Shown here piece by piece: positions 24,936 through 34,270 of a DNA stretch of 64,000 nt. The first letter of the stretch is position 1; every line of letters begins with the position of its first letter. The translations under genes and the position numbers were made by a program. The DNA is taken from NCBI GenBank assembly GCA_934655755.1, contig CAKUHA010000003.1:62001-126000 (forward strand). Direction: 5' to 3'. This DNA is from an uncultured Collinsella sp. (lineage in GTDB: Bacteria; Actinomycetota; Coriobacteriia; Coriobacteriales; Coriobacteriaceae). The notes under the pieces are model-generated. The model was not told the DNA's origin. It saw only the letters and a list, made by a program, of their open reading frames with translations, and searched no databases.

Positions 24936-24973
24936 GGGGTAGCTAAAAAAGCCCCGTCCCAAATTAGCTACCC
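24936..24973. repeat. REP-like palindromic unit with GGGACGGGG core (reverse orientation)
   Basis: GGGGTAGCTAA and TTAGCTACCC ends flank GCCCCGTCCC. It is the same unit as the arms at 16,207-16,319, lying 12 bases after the P-type ATPase stop. Confidence 0.8.
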
Positions 24974-25066
24974 TAGCGATGTTGAATTGGTGCCTTGTCC
25001 ATGTGGGGGCGTAGCGATGCTATGCTCTAACCTCAATTGTTCGAATGATTCCGAAAAGAGGATGCC

Positions 25067-26221
25067 GTGATCTGCCCGCATTGTCTCAAGACCATAGAGG
25101 ACGGCTCCTCGTTCTGCCCCTATTGCAATGCCTACGTTGGGCCCGGCGACGGCCCCGAGCACACTGAGTTCGTGTTTTGTGACGGCTGCGGCGCCCGCCT
25201 GTCTCCGCATGACCGTACCTGTCCCAAGTGCGGCCGTCCCGCGCCGGGTATTCTTTCTAAGGACGCCGCCGCATCTGACCTGGCAGCAGGCCGTACGGCT
25301 GGTTTTCCGCGTCTGACCCAGGAGCAGATCGATACCGAGGTCCCTCATGCGCCGGCTTCTGCCGCCGCGGTGCTCTCGGATGCCGCCGACCCCAACGAGA
25401 CCTGCGTGTTGCCGGCCTTCGACAAGGACTTCGGCATCCCCAAGGTCGATATCCCCCTGCCGGTGTCCCTGCGCGACGACGCCCAGTCCAAAACTCAAAA
25501 ACCCAAGCGCAAGGTGCATCCGGACGAGGATGCCTATCACAAGCATAAGCGCCACGTCCCTAAGCCGCTCATCGTCATCGCGGTGCTTGCCGCCGTGTGC
25601 GGCGGTGCCTATTGGTTTGTGACGGCGGACCCCATGGGCGTCATGCCGGGCTTCTACGACCAGTTTGGCCAGGCCGCCAAGACCGCCTTCCCCTCGCGTC
25701 AGAAGGGCGAGGCCACCGAAGACGAAACCAAGGCCGACGATACCGCCGAGGTCGTCCAGGAGGAGACGGTCCTTTCCGATGACCAGCTCTATACCAAGCT
25801 CGACGGCCTGTACCAGACCATCGTGTCGTATAGCGACGACGATCAGATTGGCGAGGTCATCGACTCGTTTAACAGCGGCTACCTGCGCACGCCGCTGTCC
25901 ACGCGTCAGGAGCTGTCTCAGAGTGCCTATGACCTGCGCGACCAGATCAAAAAGACCCAAGACGAGCTCAACAACCTTAAGGTTCAGGACGATACCGCCT
26001 ACGCGGAGGACATTGACCACTTAAAGCAGCTTGCCGAGTGGATGTACGAGCGTGTCGATATGATCTGCCAGAGCTGGGATATCTCGCTGTCCATTCCCGA
26101 CGGCGAGTCGTTGAGCGCCCGCCAGAGCGAGATTCTGGCGCCCATCGCGCAGGGCGGCAACAGCGCCCTTAACCAGTACGATGCCAACGTGAGTGCCTGG
26201 AAACCGCAGCCGCGTTCGTAA
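25067..26221 (+). CDS. Zinc-ribbon membrane protein of unknown function
   Basis: The 384 residues start with two zinc ribbons: CPHC...CPYC (residues 3-22) and CDGCG...CPKCG (about 43-60), as in many zinc-ribbon domain proteins of Gram-positive bacteria. A low-complexity acidic/basic linker follows, then one membrane helix (PLIVIAVLAAVCGGAYWFVTA, about 165-185). The remaining 200 residues are extracytoplasmic, largely helical and possibly coiled-coil (region of QSAYDLRDQIKKTQDELNNL). The GTG start has AGAGG upstream. A cytoplasmic zinc-binding head with an outside sensor-like domain suggests a membrane-associated signalling or envelope role; no specific function is recognisable. Confidence 0.75.
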   Translation: MICPHCLKTIEDGSSFCPYCNAYVGPGDGPEHTEFVFCDGCGARLSPHDRTCPKCGRPAPGILSKDAAASDLAAGRTAGFPRLTQEQIDTEVPHAPASAAAVLSDAADPNETCVLPAFDKDFGIPKVDIPLPVSLRDDAQSKTQKPKRKVHPDEDAYHKHKRHVPKPLIVIAVLAAVCGGAYWFVTADPMGVMPGFYDQFGQAAKTAFPSRQKGEATEDETKADDTAEVVQEETVLSDDQLYTKLDGLYQTIVSYSDDDQIGEVIDSFNSGYLRTPLSTRQELSQSAYDLRDQIKKTQDELNNLKVQDDTAYAEDIDHLKQLAEWMYERVDMICQSWDISLSIPDGESLSARQSEILAPIAQGGNSALNQYDANVSAWKPQPRS

Positions 26222-26257
26222 TTTGTTCGCCATCGGCGGCATATCCTGCGTGCGCAA

Positions 26258-26287
26258 TTGATGGAAGCCCGTGCTTATTGCTACAAT
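26258..26287 (+). promoter_or_regulatory. Promoter of the cyclophilin-TPR gene pair
   Basis: -35 TTGATG (26258-26263), 18-bp spacer and -10 TACAAT (26282-26287) predict a start near 26,294 and a short leader with AGGAAGG. Confidence 0.75.
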
Positions 26288-26326
26288 TCGTACAAATATG
26301 CTTTAAACGCACGAGGAAGGAACCAC

Positions 26327-26869
26327 ATGTTTGGTTTTAAGAAAGAGCTTTACACGCCCGAGTACCAGCTCGCTGGTGACGAGTGCGCGATTATCGAGAC
26401 CTCGAAGGGCACGATCAAGGTCAAGTTTGACGGCGAGGGCGCTCCCATCCATGTGGCGAACTTCTGCGAGCTTTCCACGATGGGCTTCTATGACGGCCTT
26501 AAGTTCCATCGCTATGTACCCGGCTTTGTGATTCAGGGCGGCGACCCCAACACCCGCGATATGTCCGGTGCCGACGTCGCCGCCGGCCTTGAGGGTCCCG
26601 ACGGCATGCCCGGAACCGGTGGCCCCGGCTACTGCATCAAGGGCGAGTTCGCCACCAACCCGCGCAACAGCCATGTGGACGGCGCGCTCGCCATGGCGCG
26701 TTCCATGGATCCCGATTCCGCGGGCTCGCAGTTCTACTTCTGCCTGGGCGCCCAGCACAACCTCGACTCCGGCTATACCGTCTTCGGTACCACGGTCGAG
26801 GGCCTCGACGTGATTTCGCAGCTGCGTGCCGGCGACGAGATCGTCCACGTCGAGATCGTTCACGAGTAA
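26327..26869 (+). CDS. Peptidyl-prolyl cis-trans isomerase, cyclophilin type
   Basis: The start is ATG 26327 with AGGAAGG upstream; the longer frame from 26258 begins inside the promoter. The 180-residue product has no signal peptide and is probably cytoplasmic. Cyclophilin blocks present are FHRYVPGFVIQGGDP, SHVDGALAMARSMDPDSAGSQFYF and YTVFGTTVEGLDVI. The catalytic Arg is in FHRYVPGF. The Trp that gives cyclosporin binding in CypA is not evident. It assists proline isomerisation during folding. It is co-transcribed with the TPR protein gene 12 nt downstream. Confidence 0.93.
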   Translation: MFGFKKELYTPEYQLAGDECAIIETSKGTIKVKFDGEGAPIHVANFCELSTMGFYDGLKFHRYVPGFVIQGGDPNTRDMSGADVAAGLEGPDGMPGTGGPGYCIKGEFATNPRNSHVDGALAMARSMDPDSAGSQFYFCLGAQHNLDSGYTVFGTTVEGLDVISQLRAGDEIVHVEIVHE

Positions 26870-26881
26870 AAGGGGACTTCC

Positions 26882-28177
26882 TTGAATAGCCAGCTGATTC
26901 AACAGGGCCGCGCCGCTTATCGCGCGGGTGATTTTTCCGCTGCCGCCCAGATGCTCGGTGCGGCAAAGACCCCCAGCGAGATCATGGGCGAGGCCGACCA
27001 TCTGCGCGGCAACGCCCTGATGCACCTGGGCATGTACGCCGAGGCCGCCGAGGCCTATGCCGCCGCCCTCAACGACGGCACCTACGGCAAGCGCGGCGCG
27101 CTGCTCACCAACCGCGGTAAGGCGCTTGCCGCCGTGGGCGATTACACCACGGCTGCCCAGGCCTTCTCCGCCGCCACCCAGGACGCATCCTACGCAACGC
27201 CCTTTAAGGCCTACCTGGGGCTTGGCAACGCGCTCTTCCAGTCGGGCGACTACGCCAACGCCGGCACCGCCTTCCGTCAGGCCGCCATCGATGGCGCCAA
27301 CCCGGCTCCTGCTGCTGCTCTTGGCGAGCTCGGCCGCTGCTTCATCAAGCTTGGCCGCCCGGCAGACGCCGTGGAGACCTATCGCACGGCCATCGACTTT
27401 GCCGGTCCGCGCGACGACAGCCGCGCACTGAACGCCGGCATGGGCGAGGCACTCTCTGCCGCCGGTCGTCCTTCAGAGGCACTCGACGCCTTTAACGCCG
27501 CCACCGCAGACGGCATCTACCAGCTCACGCCCGAGCAGTCCGACGAGCTCGCCCGCGTACACGATTCGCTTGCCGCGCTTTCGGCCCAGACCGCCATGGC
27601 TACGGCTCCGGCGCCCTCGATGGACGCGCCTGCCGTCGACCCGCTCGATCCCACGGGCGCGACCGGCCAATTTATGCCCGACCCCTCGGACACCGGCTTC
27701 TTTACGCTGTCTGAGTCCGAGATGGTCCAGCAGGACCGCAAGCAGGCCAAGGTCCGCCGCCGTCACCGTCACACGGGTCTCAAGGTGTTTTTGGTCCTGC
27801 TTCTGCTGATCGTGATCGCCGCAGGCGGTCTGGGCTTTGCCTACACGCGCGGCCTGGGCTTCCCCTCGCAGGAGTCCGTCATCACCGATCTGTTCCAGGC
27901 TGCCGGCGACGGTGACACCGCCAAGGCCGAGTCCTGCCTGGCCTCGAGCCTGTCCGAGGACGCCAAGGCGATGATCATCTCCTCGATTCCGCAGGGCGCC
28001 ACCGTCTCTGTCGAGGGCATGGATCAGTCCATGACCGAGACCACCGCCAAGGTGAAGGCTTCGCTGTCCAAGGGCGGCGAGCAGGAGTACACCGTCAAAT
28101 TCGTGCGCTCCGACAACCATATCGGTTGGGCCGTGTCCTCGTTCGATATCGATTTCTCGGCTGCCGATAACCAGTAG
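26882..28177 (+). CDS. TPR-repeat membrane protein
   Basis: This 431-residue protein starts at TTG 26882 after AAGGGG. Residues 1 to about 225 are tandem tetratricopeptide-like repeats (AYRAGDFSAAAQML, ALMHLGMYAEAAEAYAAAL, ALAAVGDYTTAAQAFSAAT, LFQSGDYANAGTAFRQAA, CFIKLGRPADAVETYRTAI), a scaffold for protein contacts. A Pro/Ala linker and a basic stretch (KQAKVRRRHRHTGLK) precede one membrane helix (VFLVLLLLIVIAAGGLGFAY, about 303-322). The remaining ~110 residues outside resemble small DUF-type domains but are not assignable. The topology mirrors that of the zinc-ribbon protein two genes upstream. Confidence 0.8.
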   Translation: MNSQLIQQGRAAYRAGDFSAAAQMLGAAKTPSEIMGEADHLRGNALMHLGMYAEAAEAYAAALNDGTYGKRGALLTNRGKALAAVGDYTTAAQAFSAATQDASYATPFKAYLGLGNALFQSGDYANAGTAFRQAAIDGANPAPAAALGELGRCFIKLGRPADAVETYRTAIDFAGPRDDSRALNAGMGEALSAAGRPSEALDAFNAATADGIYQLTPEQSDELARVHDSLAALSAQTAMATAPAPSMDAPAVDPLDPTGATGQFMPDPSDTGFFTLSESEMVQQDRKQAKVRRRHRHTGLKVFLVLLLLIVIAAGGLGFAYTRGLGFPSQESVITDLFQAAGDGDTAKAESCLASSLSEDAKAMIISSIPQGATVSVEGMDQSMTETTAKVKASLSKGGEQEYTVKFVRSDNHIGWAVSSFDIDFSAADNQ

Positions 28178-28200
28178 TGACCTTATGGGGTTTGGCCATG

Positions 28201-28231
28201 CCCGGTGCCTCGCCGCGAGCGGGGTGCCGGG
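28201..28231 (+). terminator. Probable terminator hairpin after TPR gene
   Basis: A 13-bp stem including some G-U pairs (28201-28213 with 28219-28231) is followed only by TTTGCG, so its strength is uncertain. Confidence 0.5.
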
Positions 28232-28290
28232 TTTGCGCTAGTATGAGCTATTAGGTTTTCCAGCAATCATCCAACACATCAGGAGTTGCG

Positions 28291-29334
28291 TTGTTTTCTT
28301 TGATGGATATGTTCTTCGGTAGCTACGCGGGCGATCTTGCCATCGACCTCGGCACCGCCAACACGCTTGTCTCCGTGCGCGGCAAGGGTATCGTCATCCG
28401 CGAGCCCTCTGTCGTTGCCATCGACAAAAACGACGAGCGCATTCTGGCGGTCGGCATCGAGGCCAAGCGCATGCTCGGCCGTACGCCCGGCAACATCGTG
28501 GCCGTTCGCCCCCTTAAGGACGGCGTCATCGCCGACTTCGATGTTACCGAGGCCATGCTTCGCTATTTTATCGACAAGGCGTCCGAGAAGCGCTATCCGT
28601 GGACCCCGCGTCCGCGCGTCGTCGTGTGCGTCCCCTCCGGCGTCACGTCGGTCGAGAAGCGCGCCGTCTTTGAGGCCACGATCCAGGCCGGCGCTCGCCA
28701 GGCCTACCTGATCGAGGAGCCCATGGCGGCCGCCATCGGCGCCGACCTGCCCGTCGAGGAGCCCACCGGTTCCATGGTCATCGACATCGGCGGCGGTACC
28801 ACCGAGGTCGCCGTTATCGCCATGGGCGGTATCGTCGTTTCCCAGTCTATTCGTATTGCCGGCGACGAGTTCGATCAGGCAATCCTCACGCATGTTCGCG
28901 ATGCCTATAACCTGGCGATCGGCGAGCGTACAGCCGAGGACATTAAGATCAAGGTCGGTTCCGCCGTGCCGCTTAAGGACGAGCTCGATGTCGAGGTCAA
29001 CGGCCGCGATGTCATCACGGGCCTGCCCAAGACGGTTCGTATTGAGAGCGAGGAGATCCGCCGCGCCCTCAACAAGCCGCTCGACGAGATGGCCAAGGCC
29101 GTCAAGGACGCGCTCGACGCCACGCCGCCCGATCTGGCCTCGGACCTTATGTACTACGGCATCTTGCTGACCGGCGGCGGCGCGTTGTTGCGCGGCCTTG
29201 ACGTGCGCCTGCGCGACGAGACCGGCGTTTCGGTCAACGTCAGCCCCACGGCGCTCGACAACGTCGTCAACGGCTGTGCCCGCGTGCTCGAGGCCAACGC
29301 ATTTGACGGCGGCTTCGTCCAGACCAATGCTTAA
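28291..29334 (+). CDS. mreB: Rod-shape determining protein MreB
   Basis: This actin-like ATPase polymerises under the membrane and directs lateral wall growth. The 347 residues include DLAIDLGTANTLV (phosphate 1), VIDIGGGTTEVAVI (phosphate 2), LTGGGALLRGL (adenosine loop) and the MreB-typical EPMAAAIGADLP. The N-terminal MFSLMDMFFG is a short amphipathic membrane-binding stretch. TTG 28291 has AGGAG 5 nt upstream; ATG 28303 would remove part of this helix. It is the first gene of the mreBCD-PBP2-rodA elongation operon. Confidence 0.96.
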   Translation: MFSLMDMFFGSYAGDLAIDLGTANTLVSVRGKGIVIREPSVVAIDKNDERILAVGIEAKRMLGRTPGNIVAVRPLKDGVIADFDVTEAMLRYFIDKASEKRYPWTPRPRVVVCVPSGVTSVEKRAVFEATIQAGARQAYLIEEPMAAAIGADLPVEEPTGSMVIDIGGGTTEVAVIAMGGIVVSQSIRIAGDEFDQAILTHVRDAYNLAIGERTAEDIKIKVGSAVPLKDELDVEVNGRDVITGLPKTVRIESEEIRRALNKPLDEMAKAVKDALDATPPDLASDLMYYGILLTGGGALLRGLDVRLRDETGVSVNVSPTALDNVVNGCARVLEANAFDGGFVQTNA

Positions 29335-29355
29335 TTTCCAAAAGGTGGATTCCAT

Positions 29356-30354
29356 TTGGCACGATCTTCGGGTTTCTCTTCAAATCTGAATACCAAGCGA
29401 CAATCAACGGGTATGCGCCCGTTGATTGTTTTCAGCGTGATTTCGGTCTTGCTGCTCACGTTTTATATTCGTGAGGGCGAAGCGGGACCGATTCATGCCG
29501 TGCGCTCAGGCGTGACGACGATTACCTCGCCGGTGCGCTTTGTGGGCTCGGCGGTGGCGACGCCGTTTAACGCCATCGGCAACGTTTTTTCGAACCTCAC
29601 GGCCTCGCAGGACACGCTTGCAGACCTTAAAAAGCAAAACGAGGAGCTGACCTCCAAGGTTGCCGAGCTCTCCGAGGCGCAAAAGACCGCCGAGCGCCTG
29701 GAGGGCCTGGTCGGCCTGCAGTCGACCTATAACCTCAAGTCGACCGCCGCGCGCATCGTGGGCGCTTCGGGCGATGCCTGGACCTCGACGGTCACCATCG
29801 ACAAAGGTTCTGCCGACGGTCTTGCCATCAATATGCCCGTGACGAGCTCCGCCGGTGTTATCGGCCAGATTATCGAGGTCTCGGCCAAGACATCCACCGT
29901 GCGCCTGATTGGTGACGAGAACTCGGGCGTGTCCGCCATGGTGCAGGATACGCGCGCTCAGGGCATGCTTCAGGGCCAGCCCGACGGCACCCTGCGTCTC
30001 GATTACGTGAGCGTCGACTCCGATGTCAAGGTGGGCGACATCATCGTGACCTCGGGCATCGGCGGCGTGTTTCCCAAGGGCCTGCCGCTGGGTACCGTGT
30101 CCTCGGTCGAAAAGTCGGCCAACGACGTGTACTACACCATTGTGGTGCGCGCGCAGACCACGGCCGAGAACAACGAGGAAGTGCTCGTCATCACCTCGCT
30201 GACCGATGAACAGTCGGCGTCGGACGATGACGTGAACACGGCCAACAGCACGCCGCAGGGCACCTCGCGCGATGCGGCGACCAAGACCAAGGACGAGAGT
30301 TCGGACGACAGCGCCGATTTGTCCGATACGACCGACTCGGGTTCGAGCGAATAG
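29356..30354 (+). CDS. mreC: Rod-shape determining protein MreC
   Basis: This bitopic membrane protein of the elongasome has a cytoplasmic N-terminus, a membrane helix (PLIVFSVISVLLLTFYI, about 22-38), a coiled-coil (LADLKKQNEELTSKVAELSEAQKTAE region, about 88-115) and then the extracellular double beta-barrel (RIVGASGDAWTSTVTIDKG; the GVIGQIIEVS region; VGDIIVTSGIGGVFPKGLP). The C-terminal 45 residues are low-complexity Ser/Asp/Thr. The TTG start follows AAAGGTGG. It links MreB filaments to PBP2. Length is normal. Confidence 0.93.
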   Translation: MARSSGFSSNLNTKRQSTGMRPLIVFSVISVLLLTFYIREGEAGPIHAVRSGVTTITSPVRFVGSAVATPFNAIGNVFSNLTASQDTLADLKKQNEELTSKVAELSEAQKTAERLEGLVGLQSTYNLKSTAARIVGASGDAWTSTVTIDKGSADGLAINMPVTSSAGVIGQIIEVSAKTSTVRLIGDENSGVSAMVQDTRAQGMLQGQPDGTLRLDYVSVDSDVKVGDIIVTSGIGGVFPKGLPLGTVSSVEKSANDVYYTIVVRAQTTAENNEEVLVITSLTDEQSASDDDVNTANSTPQGTSRDAATKTKDESSDDSADLSDTTDSGSSE

Positions 30355-30366
30355 GGAGGCACGTCC

Positions 30367-30933
30367 ATGGATCTTCACGAGCAGGGGGCGAGCTCCCGTA
30401 CGTTTGCGATTGCAGCCGTCGTGTGCGTGCTGCTGCAGGTGGGCCTGGCGCCGCAGATCTCTATCGCGGGCGGGCGCGTCAATTTTATGATCATTTTGGT
30501 GTGCCTGGGCGTCTTCTCGGGAGATCCCACGCGCGCCGTCGTCTGCGGATTCTGCAGCGGCCTGTTCTATGACCTGTCGGCATCGGTGCCGGTGGGCGTT
30601 ATGTCGCTGCTGCTGACGGTGGGAAGCTTTGCCCTGGTGCATAGCGCCGCCGGCCAGGTGGGCGGCAGTCCGAGCGCGCGCGGCATCACCGTTGGCGCCT
30701 TCGCGCTCGCCATCAACGTGGTGTACAGCATCATCTTGCTCTTTATGGGTTTGGAGACGAGCTTTGTGGTTGCCATTTTTGGGCACGCCCTGCCGTCTTC
30801 GATCCTGACGGGCCTGGTCGCCATCCCGTTTTTGATGTCCGGCGCCGCGCCGCAGGCCGGTTATGGATTCTCCGCACGCGGCAATCGCCAGACGGGCATG
30901 CGCTTTAAGCCCAAGACCCGAAAGCTCAAATAG
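30367..30933 (+). CDS. mreD: Rod-shape determining protein MreD
   Basis: This is a 188-residue integral membrane protein with about five hydrophobic segments (FAIAAVVCVLLQVGLAPQ, MIILVCLGVFSGD, MSLLLTVGSFALVH, the segment around LAINVVYSIILLF, ILTGLVAIPFL). Size, topology and position between mreC and the PBP2 gene identify it; sequence conservation in MreD is low. A short basic C-terminal tail is cytoplasmic. GGGAGG precedes ATG 30367. Confidence 0.85.
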   Translation: MDLHEQGASSRTFAIAAVVCVLLQVGLAPQISIAGGRVNFMIILVCLGVFSGDPTRAVVCGFCSGLFYDLSASVPVGVMSLLLTVGSFALVHSAAGQVGGSPSARGITVGAFALAINVVYSIILLFMGLETSFVVAIFGHALPSSILTGLVAIPFLMSGAAPQAGYGFSARGNRQTGMRFKPKTRKLK

Positions 30934-30946
30934 GGGAGGCCCATAG

Positions 30947-33016
30947 ATGTCTTCCCAGCTGACGGTCATCATCGCCGGTATCGTGTTGGTCGTGGCCATT
31001 GTGGTCGCGCTCGTCATCATGCGCCGCGGTGATTCCCGTTTTACCTACGATACGCAGCACGGCACCAGTCCTCGCGCCACCGAGGGCGAGGGTAATACGG
31101 CCGCGACGGCATTTAAGGGCCGTTTCTCTATCCTCACCACCGGCGTGGGCGCGATGTTTGCCGCGCTCGCCGTCAAGCTGTGGGGCATGCAGATGGTCTC
31201 GTCGGACTATTACGACAAGCAGGCCAAGAGCAATCAGACCCGCACCGTCACCACGCCTGCCGTGCGCGGGCGCATCCTCGACCGCAACGGCGTGGCGCTC
31301 GTGCAAAACCGCCCCTCGCTTGCCGTCGTCGCCTATCGCGACCTGGCCGACGACACCGTGCTGGTGCATCATCTGGCCAATGTGCTCGGCATGCCCTACG
31401 TGGCGGTGCTGCGCAACATTCAGGACAATTCCGAGGGCGCGCAGAGCCTTCACACCATCGCTACCGACGTGCGACGCTCTACGGTCGCCTATATCCAGGA
31501 ACATGCCGGCGAGTTTCCGGGCGTGAAGATCGCCGAGCGCACCGAGCGTCAGTATCCGTATGGCGAGACCGCCTGCCACATCTTGGGTTACACCGGCACC
31601 ATTACCTCCGAGCAGCTCGAGGCGCAGAATAAGAAGTCCTCTGGCAACGACGACGCCTCTGCCGGTCAAATTACGTACCAGTCGGGCGATATCGTGGGCC
31701 AGGCGGGCGTCGAGAGCTACTACGAGAACCTGCTGCAGGGTATCCGCGGTGAGCAGACCGTCAAGGTCGATGCCTCGGGTAACGTGACCGGTCAGGCCGG
31801 CGCCGTGCCCGCCAAAGCCGGCTCGGATATTAAGCTCACGCTCGACCTCAAGATTCAGCAGGCTTGCGAGACGGCGCTGGCAAGTGCCATCGAGCTTGCC
31901 AAGACCACGGGTTACAGCAACGCCGGCAACGGCGCCGTGGTGTGCCTCGATCCCAATAACGGCGAGATCTTGGGTATGGCGAGCGAGCCCAAGTTCGACC
32001 CGTCGGTGTTTATCGGCGGTGTCTCCAACGACGTGTGGACCGAGCTCAACGATGACGAAGGCTCGCATCCGCTGCTCAACCGCGCCATCAGCGGCCAGTA
32101 CATGTCGGCCTCGACCATTAAGCCGCTTTCGGCTTTGGCAGGGCTTGAGTTTGGCACCTACACATCGGGCCAGACGACCGACTGCACGGGCTATTGGACC
32201 GGCTTGGGCAAATCTTGGGGTAAGTACTGCTGGCTGCACTCCGGTCACGGCACGATGACGCTTCAGTCCGGCATCGCCAACTCCTGCGACCCCGTGTTCT
32301 ACGACATGGGCAAGGCGTTTTTTTACGACGATCAGCATTCCGAGGGCCTTCAGGAGGTCTTTCGCCGCTGGGGTCTGGGCAAGACCTGCGGTATCGACCT
32401 GCCAAGTGAGGGCGCGGGCCGCATTCCCGATGCCGAGTGGAAAGAGTCGTACTTTACCGACGCCTCGGCCGAAGACCGCAAGTGGAACGCCGGCGACATG
32501 ACCAACATTGCCATTGGCCAGGGCGACATTTTGGTGACACCGCTGCAGATGGCGTGCGCCTACATGGGCCTTGCCAACGGCGGCAAGCAGTACGTGCCGC
32601 ATGTGTTTTTGTCGGCCGTCTCGCGCGATGGCGACGGCGACGCCTACAAGTACAACGGCAAGGGCAAAAAGAAGCGCCTGGAGGCTCAAATTAACAGCGA
32701 TGCCGACCTGACGCTGGTCCGTAACGGCATGCACGACGTGATCTACTCGGCGTCGACTTCGACCGCCGCGCACTTTAACTCCCTGACCCCTACGGTCTAC
32801 GGCAAGTCCGGCACGGGCGAGAAAAGCGGCGAGGACGATTACGCGTGGTTTTGCGCCTATGCGCCAGCCGACGACCCCAAGTACGTGATCGTCACCGTCT
32901 TGGAGCAGGGCGGCGGCGGTTCCGATACCGCGCTGCATGTCGTGCGCGATGTCCTCGGTGCGATTTATGACGAGCCCGACACGTCGACGGCTACGGGCGA
33001 TTCCTCGGTTCGATAG
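30947..33016 (+). CDS. mrdA: Penicillin-binding protein 2 (class B transpeptidase of elongation)
   Basis: This 689-residue class B PBP crosslinks peptidoglycan with RodA during side-wall growth. It has an N-terminal hydrophobic helix (LTVIIAGIVLVVAIVVALVI) and a second near residues 60-80. The dimerisation domain starts VRGRILDRNGVAL. The transpeptidase domain contains SASTIKPLSALAG (SxxK, Ser near 389), GIANSCDPVFYDMG (SxD/SxN position) and YGKSGTGEK (KSG, Lys near 620). Two membrane segments rather than one is slightly unusual; the first could be an additional anchor. It lies between mreD and rodA. Confidence 0.94.
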   Translation: MSSQLTVIIAGIVLVVAIVVALVIMRRGDSRFTYDTQHGTSPRATEGEGNTAATAFKGRFSILTTGVGAMFAALAVKLWGMQMVSSDYYDKQAKSNQTRTVTTPAVRGRILDRNGVALVQNRPSLAVVAYRDLADDTVLVHHLANVLGMPYVAVLRNIQDNSEGAQSLHTIATDVRRSTVAYIQEHAGEFPGVKIAERTERQYPYGETACHILGYTGTITSEQLEAQNKKSSGNDDASAGQITYQSGDIVGQAGVESYYENLLQGIRGEQTVKVDASGNVTGQAGAVPAKAGSDIKLTLDLKIQQACETALASAIELAKTTGYSNAGNGAVVCLDPNNGEILGMASEPKFDPSVFIGGVSNDVWTELNDDEGSHPLLNRAISGQYMSASTIKPLSALAGLEFGTYTSGQTTDCTGYWTGLGKSWGKYCWLHSGHGTMTLQSGIANSCDPVFYDMGKAFFYDDQHSEGLQEVFRRWGLGKTCGIDLPSEGAGRIPDAEWKESYFTDASAEDRKWNAGDMTNIAIGQGDILVTPLQMACAYMGLANGGKQYVPHVFLSAVSRDGDGDAYKYNGKGKKKRLEAQINSDADLTLVRNGMHDVIYSASTSTAAHFNSLTPTVYGKSGTGEKSGEDDYAWFCAYAPADDPKYVIVTVLEQGGGGSDTALHVVRDVLGAIYDEPDTSTATGDSSVR

Positions 33017-33025
33017 GAGGTTGCG

Positions 33026-34252
33026 ATGGACTTTTCGCCGGCGGACCTGTTCCGCTCTACCAAGACCGGCTCTCGCAGCAGCCTGGACCGCGTCAACAAG
33101 CAGATTTCCGCATCGCGCGGAACGTTTCGTCAAAAGGTGCACATCGGCGTGTTGCTGGCGACCGTGGCGCTCGTTACCTACGGCGCCATCATTATCTGGT
33201 CGGCCTCGCAGTTTAAGGCCGATGCCTCGTTCTCACGCCATCTGCTGGGTATTGGCATCGGTGCCGTTTTAGCTGTGCTCGTGTGGCGCACCGACCTGCG
33301 CGGCATCTCCAATTTCTCGACGGCATTGCTCGTGATCGACCTTATCGTGATCTTTTCGCCCAAGATTCCGGGCCTGTCCTACACGGGCGGCTTGGGAATG
33401 ACGGGTTGGATCAAGATTCCCGGTATCGGATTGACCTTCCAACCCGTTGAGCTTGCCAAGCTCATTACGATCTTCTTTATCGCCACGCTCGGTTCGCAGT
33501 ACAACGGGCGCATCGATTCCGCTCGCGATTACGTCAAGCTCTGCGGCATGCTCTCCATTCCGTTTTTGGCCGTCGTCGCCATGGGTGACTTGGGCTCCGG
33601 CTTGGTCGTCTTGGTCTCGGGCGCTATCGTCATCTGCATGAGTGGCGCGCGCCGCGAATGGGTACTGTCGACCTTGGCCCTGCTCGTGGGCCTTGTCGCG
33701 CTCATCTTGGCGCTCGACTCGGTCTTCGACTCGATCCTGGGCCACGACGTACTCATCAAGCAGTACCAGATGAACCGCTTGACGGTCTTCATCGACCCCG
33801 AGAATGCTGATTCGGACGATGCCTATAACCTGCAGCAGTCACTTATCGCGGTTGGTTCTGGTGGCTTCTTTGGTAAGGGACTGGGCCATGCGACGCAGTC
33901 GGCCGGCGGCTTTTTGCCCGAGTTCCACACCGACTTCGTCTTCGCTTTTCTGTCCGAGACGTTCGGCTTCTGCGGCTCCTTTTTGCTCCTGTGCCTCTAC
34001 GTGCTGCTCATCTTTTCGACGATTCGCGTCGCCTTTAAGTGCGAGTCGCTCTTCTTGCGCCTGTCGTGCGTGGGCATCGTCGGCATGTGGGCATTCCAGA
34101 CGTTCGAGAATATCGGCATGTGCATTGGCATGATGCCGATTACCGGTATTCCGCTGCCGTTTATTAGCTTTGGTTCGTCGTCGATGATGATTCAGCTTCT
34201 GACGGTGGGTATCGTACAATCCATATGGCGGCATCGTTCGGGCGCCGCGTAA
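33026..34252 (+). CDS. rodA: Peptidoglycan glycosyltransferase RodA
   Basis: This SEDS-family polymerase has 408 residues and about ten membrane helices. Signature stretches include GWIKIPGIGLTFQPVELAKL (conserved Pro-Glu-Lys), GDLGSGLVVLVSG (catalytic Asp region), FLPEFHTDFVFAFLSETFGF and GIPLPFISFGSSSMMI. It polymerises lipid II together with PBP2, encoded 9 nt upstream. ATG 33026 follows AGGAGG. An N-terminal cytoplasmic extension of about 35 residues precedes the first helix. Confidence 0.95.
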   Translation: MDFSPADLFRSTKTGSRSSLDRVNKQISASRGTFRQKVHIGVLLATVALVTYGAIIIWSASQFKADASFSRHLLGIGIGAVLAVLVWRTDLRGISNFSTALLVIDLIVIFSPKIPGLSYTGGLGMTGWIKIPGIGLTFQPVELAKLITIFFIATLGSQYNGRIDSARDYVKLCGMLSIPFLAVVAMGDLGSGLVVLVSGAIVICMSGARREWVLSTLALLVGLVALILALDSVFDSILGHDVLIKQYQMNRLTVFIDPENADSDDAYNLQQSLIAVGSGGFFGKGLGHATQSAGGFLPEFHTDFVFAFLSETFGFCGSFLLLCLYVLLIFSTIRVAFKCESLFLRLSCVGIVGMWAFQTFENIGMCIGMMPITGIPLPFISFGSSSMMIQLLTVGIVQSIWRHRSGAA

Positions 34253-34270
34253 CCGCTGGAGGGGTTTGCT

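Noticed and set aside
30926..33142. 738-codon minus-strand frame across the PBP2 gene
   Set aside because: Shadow of the PBP2 gene; no recognisable protein.
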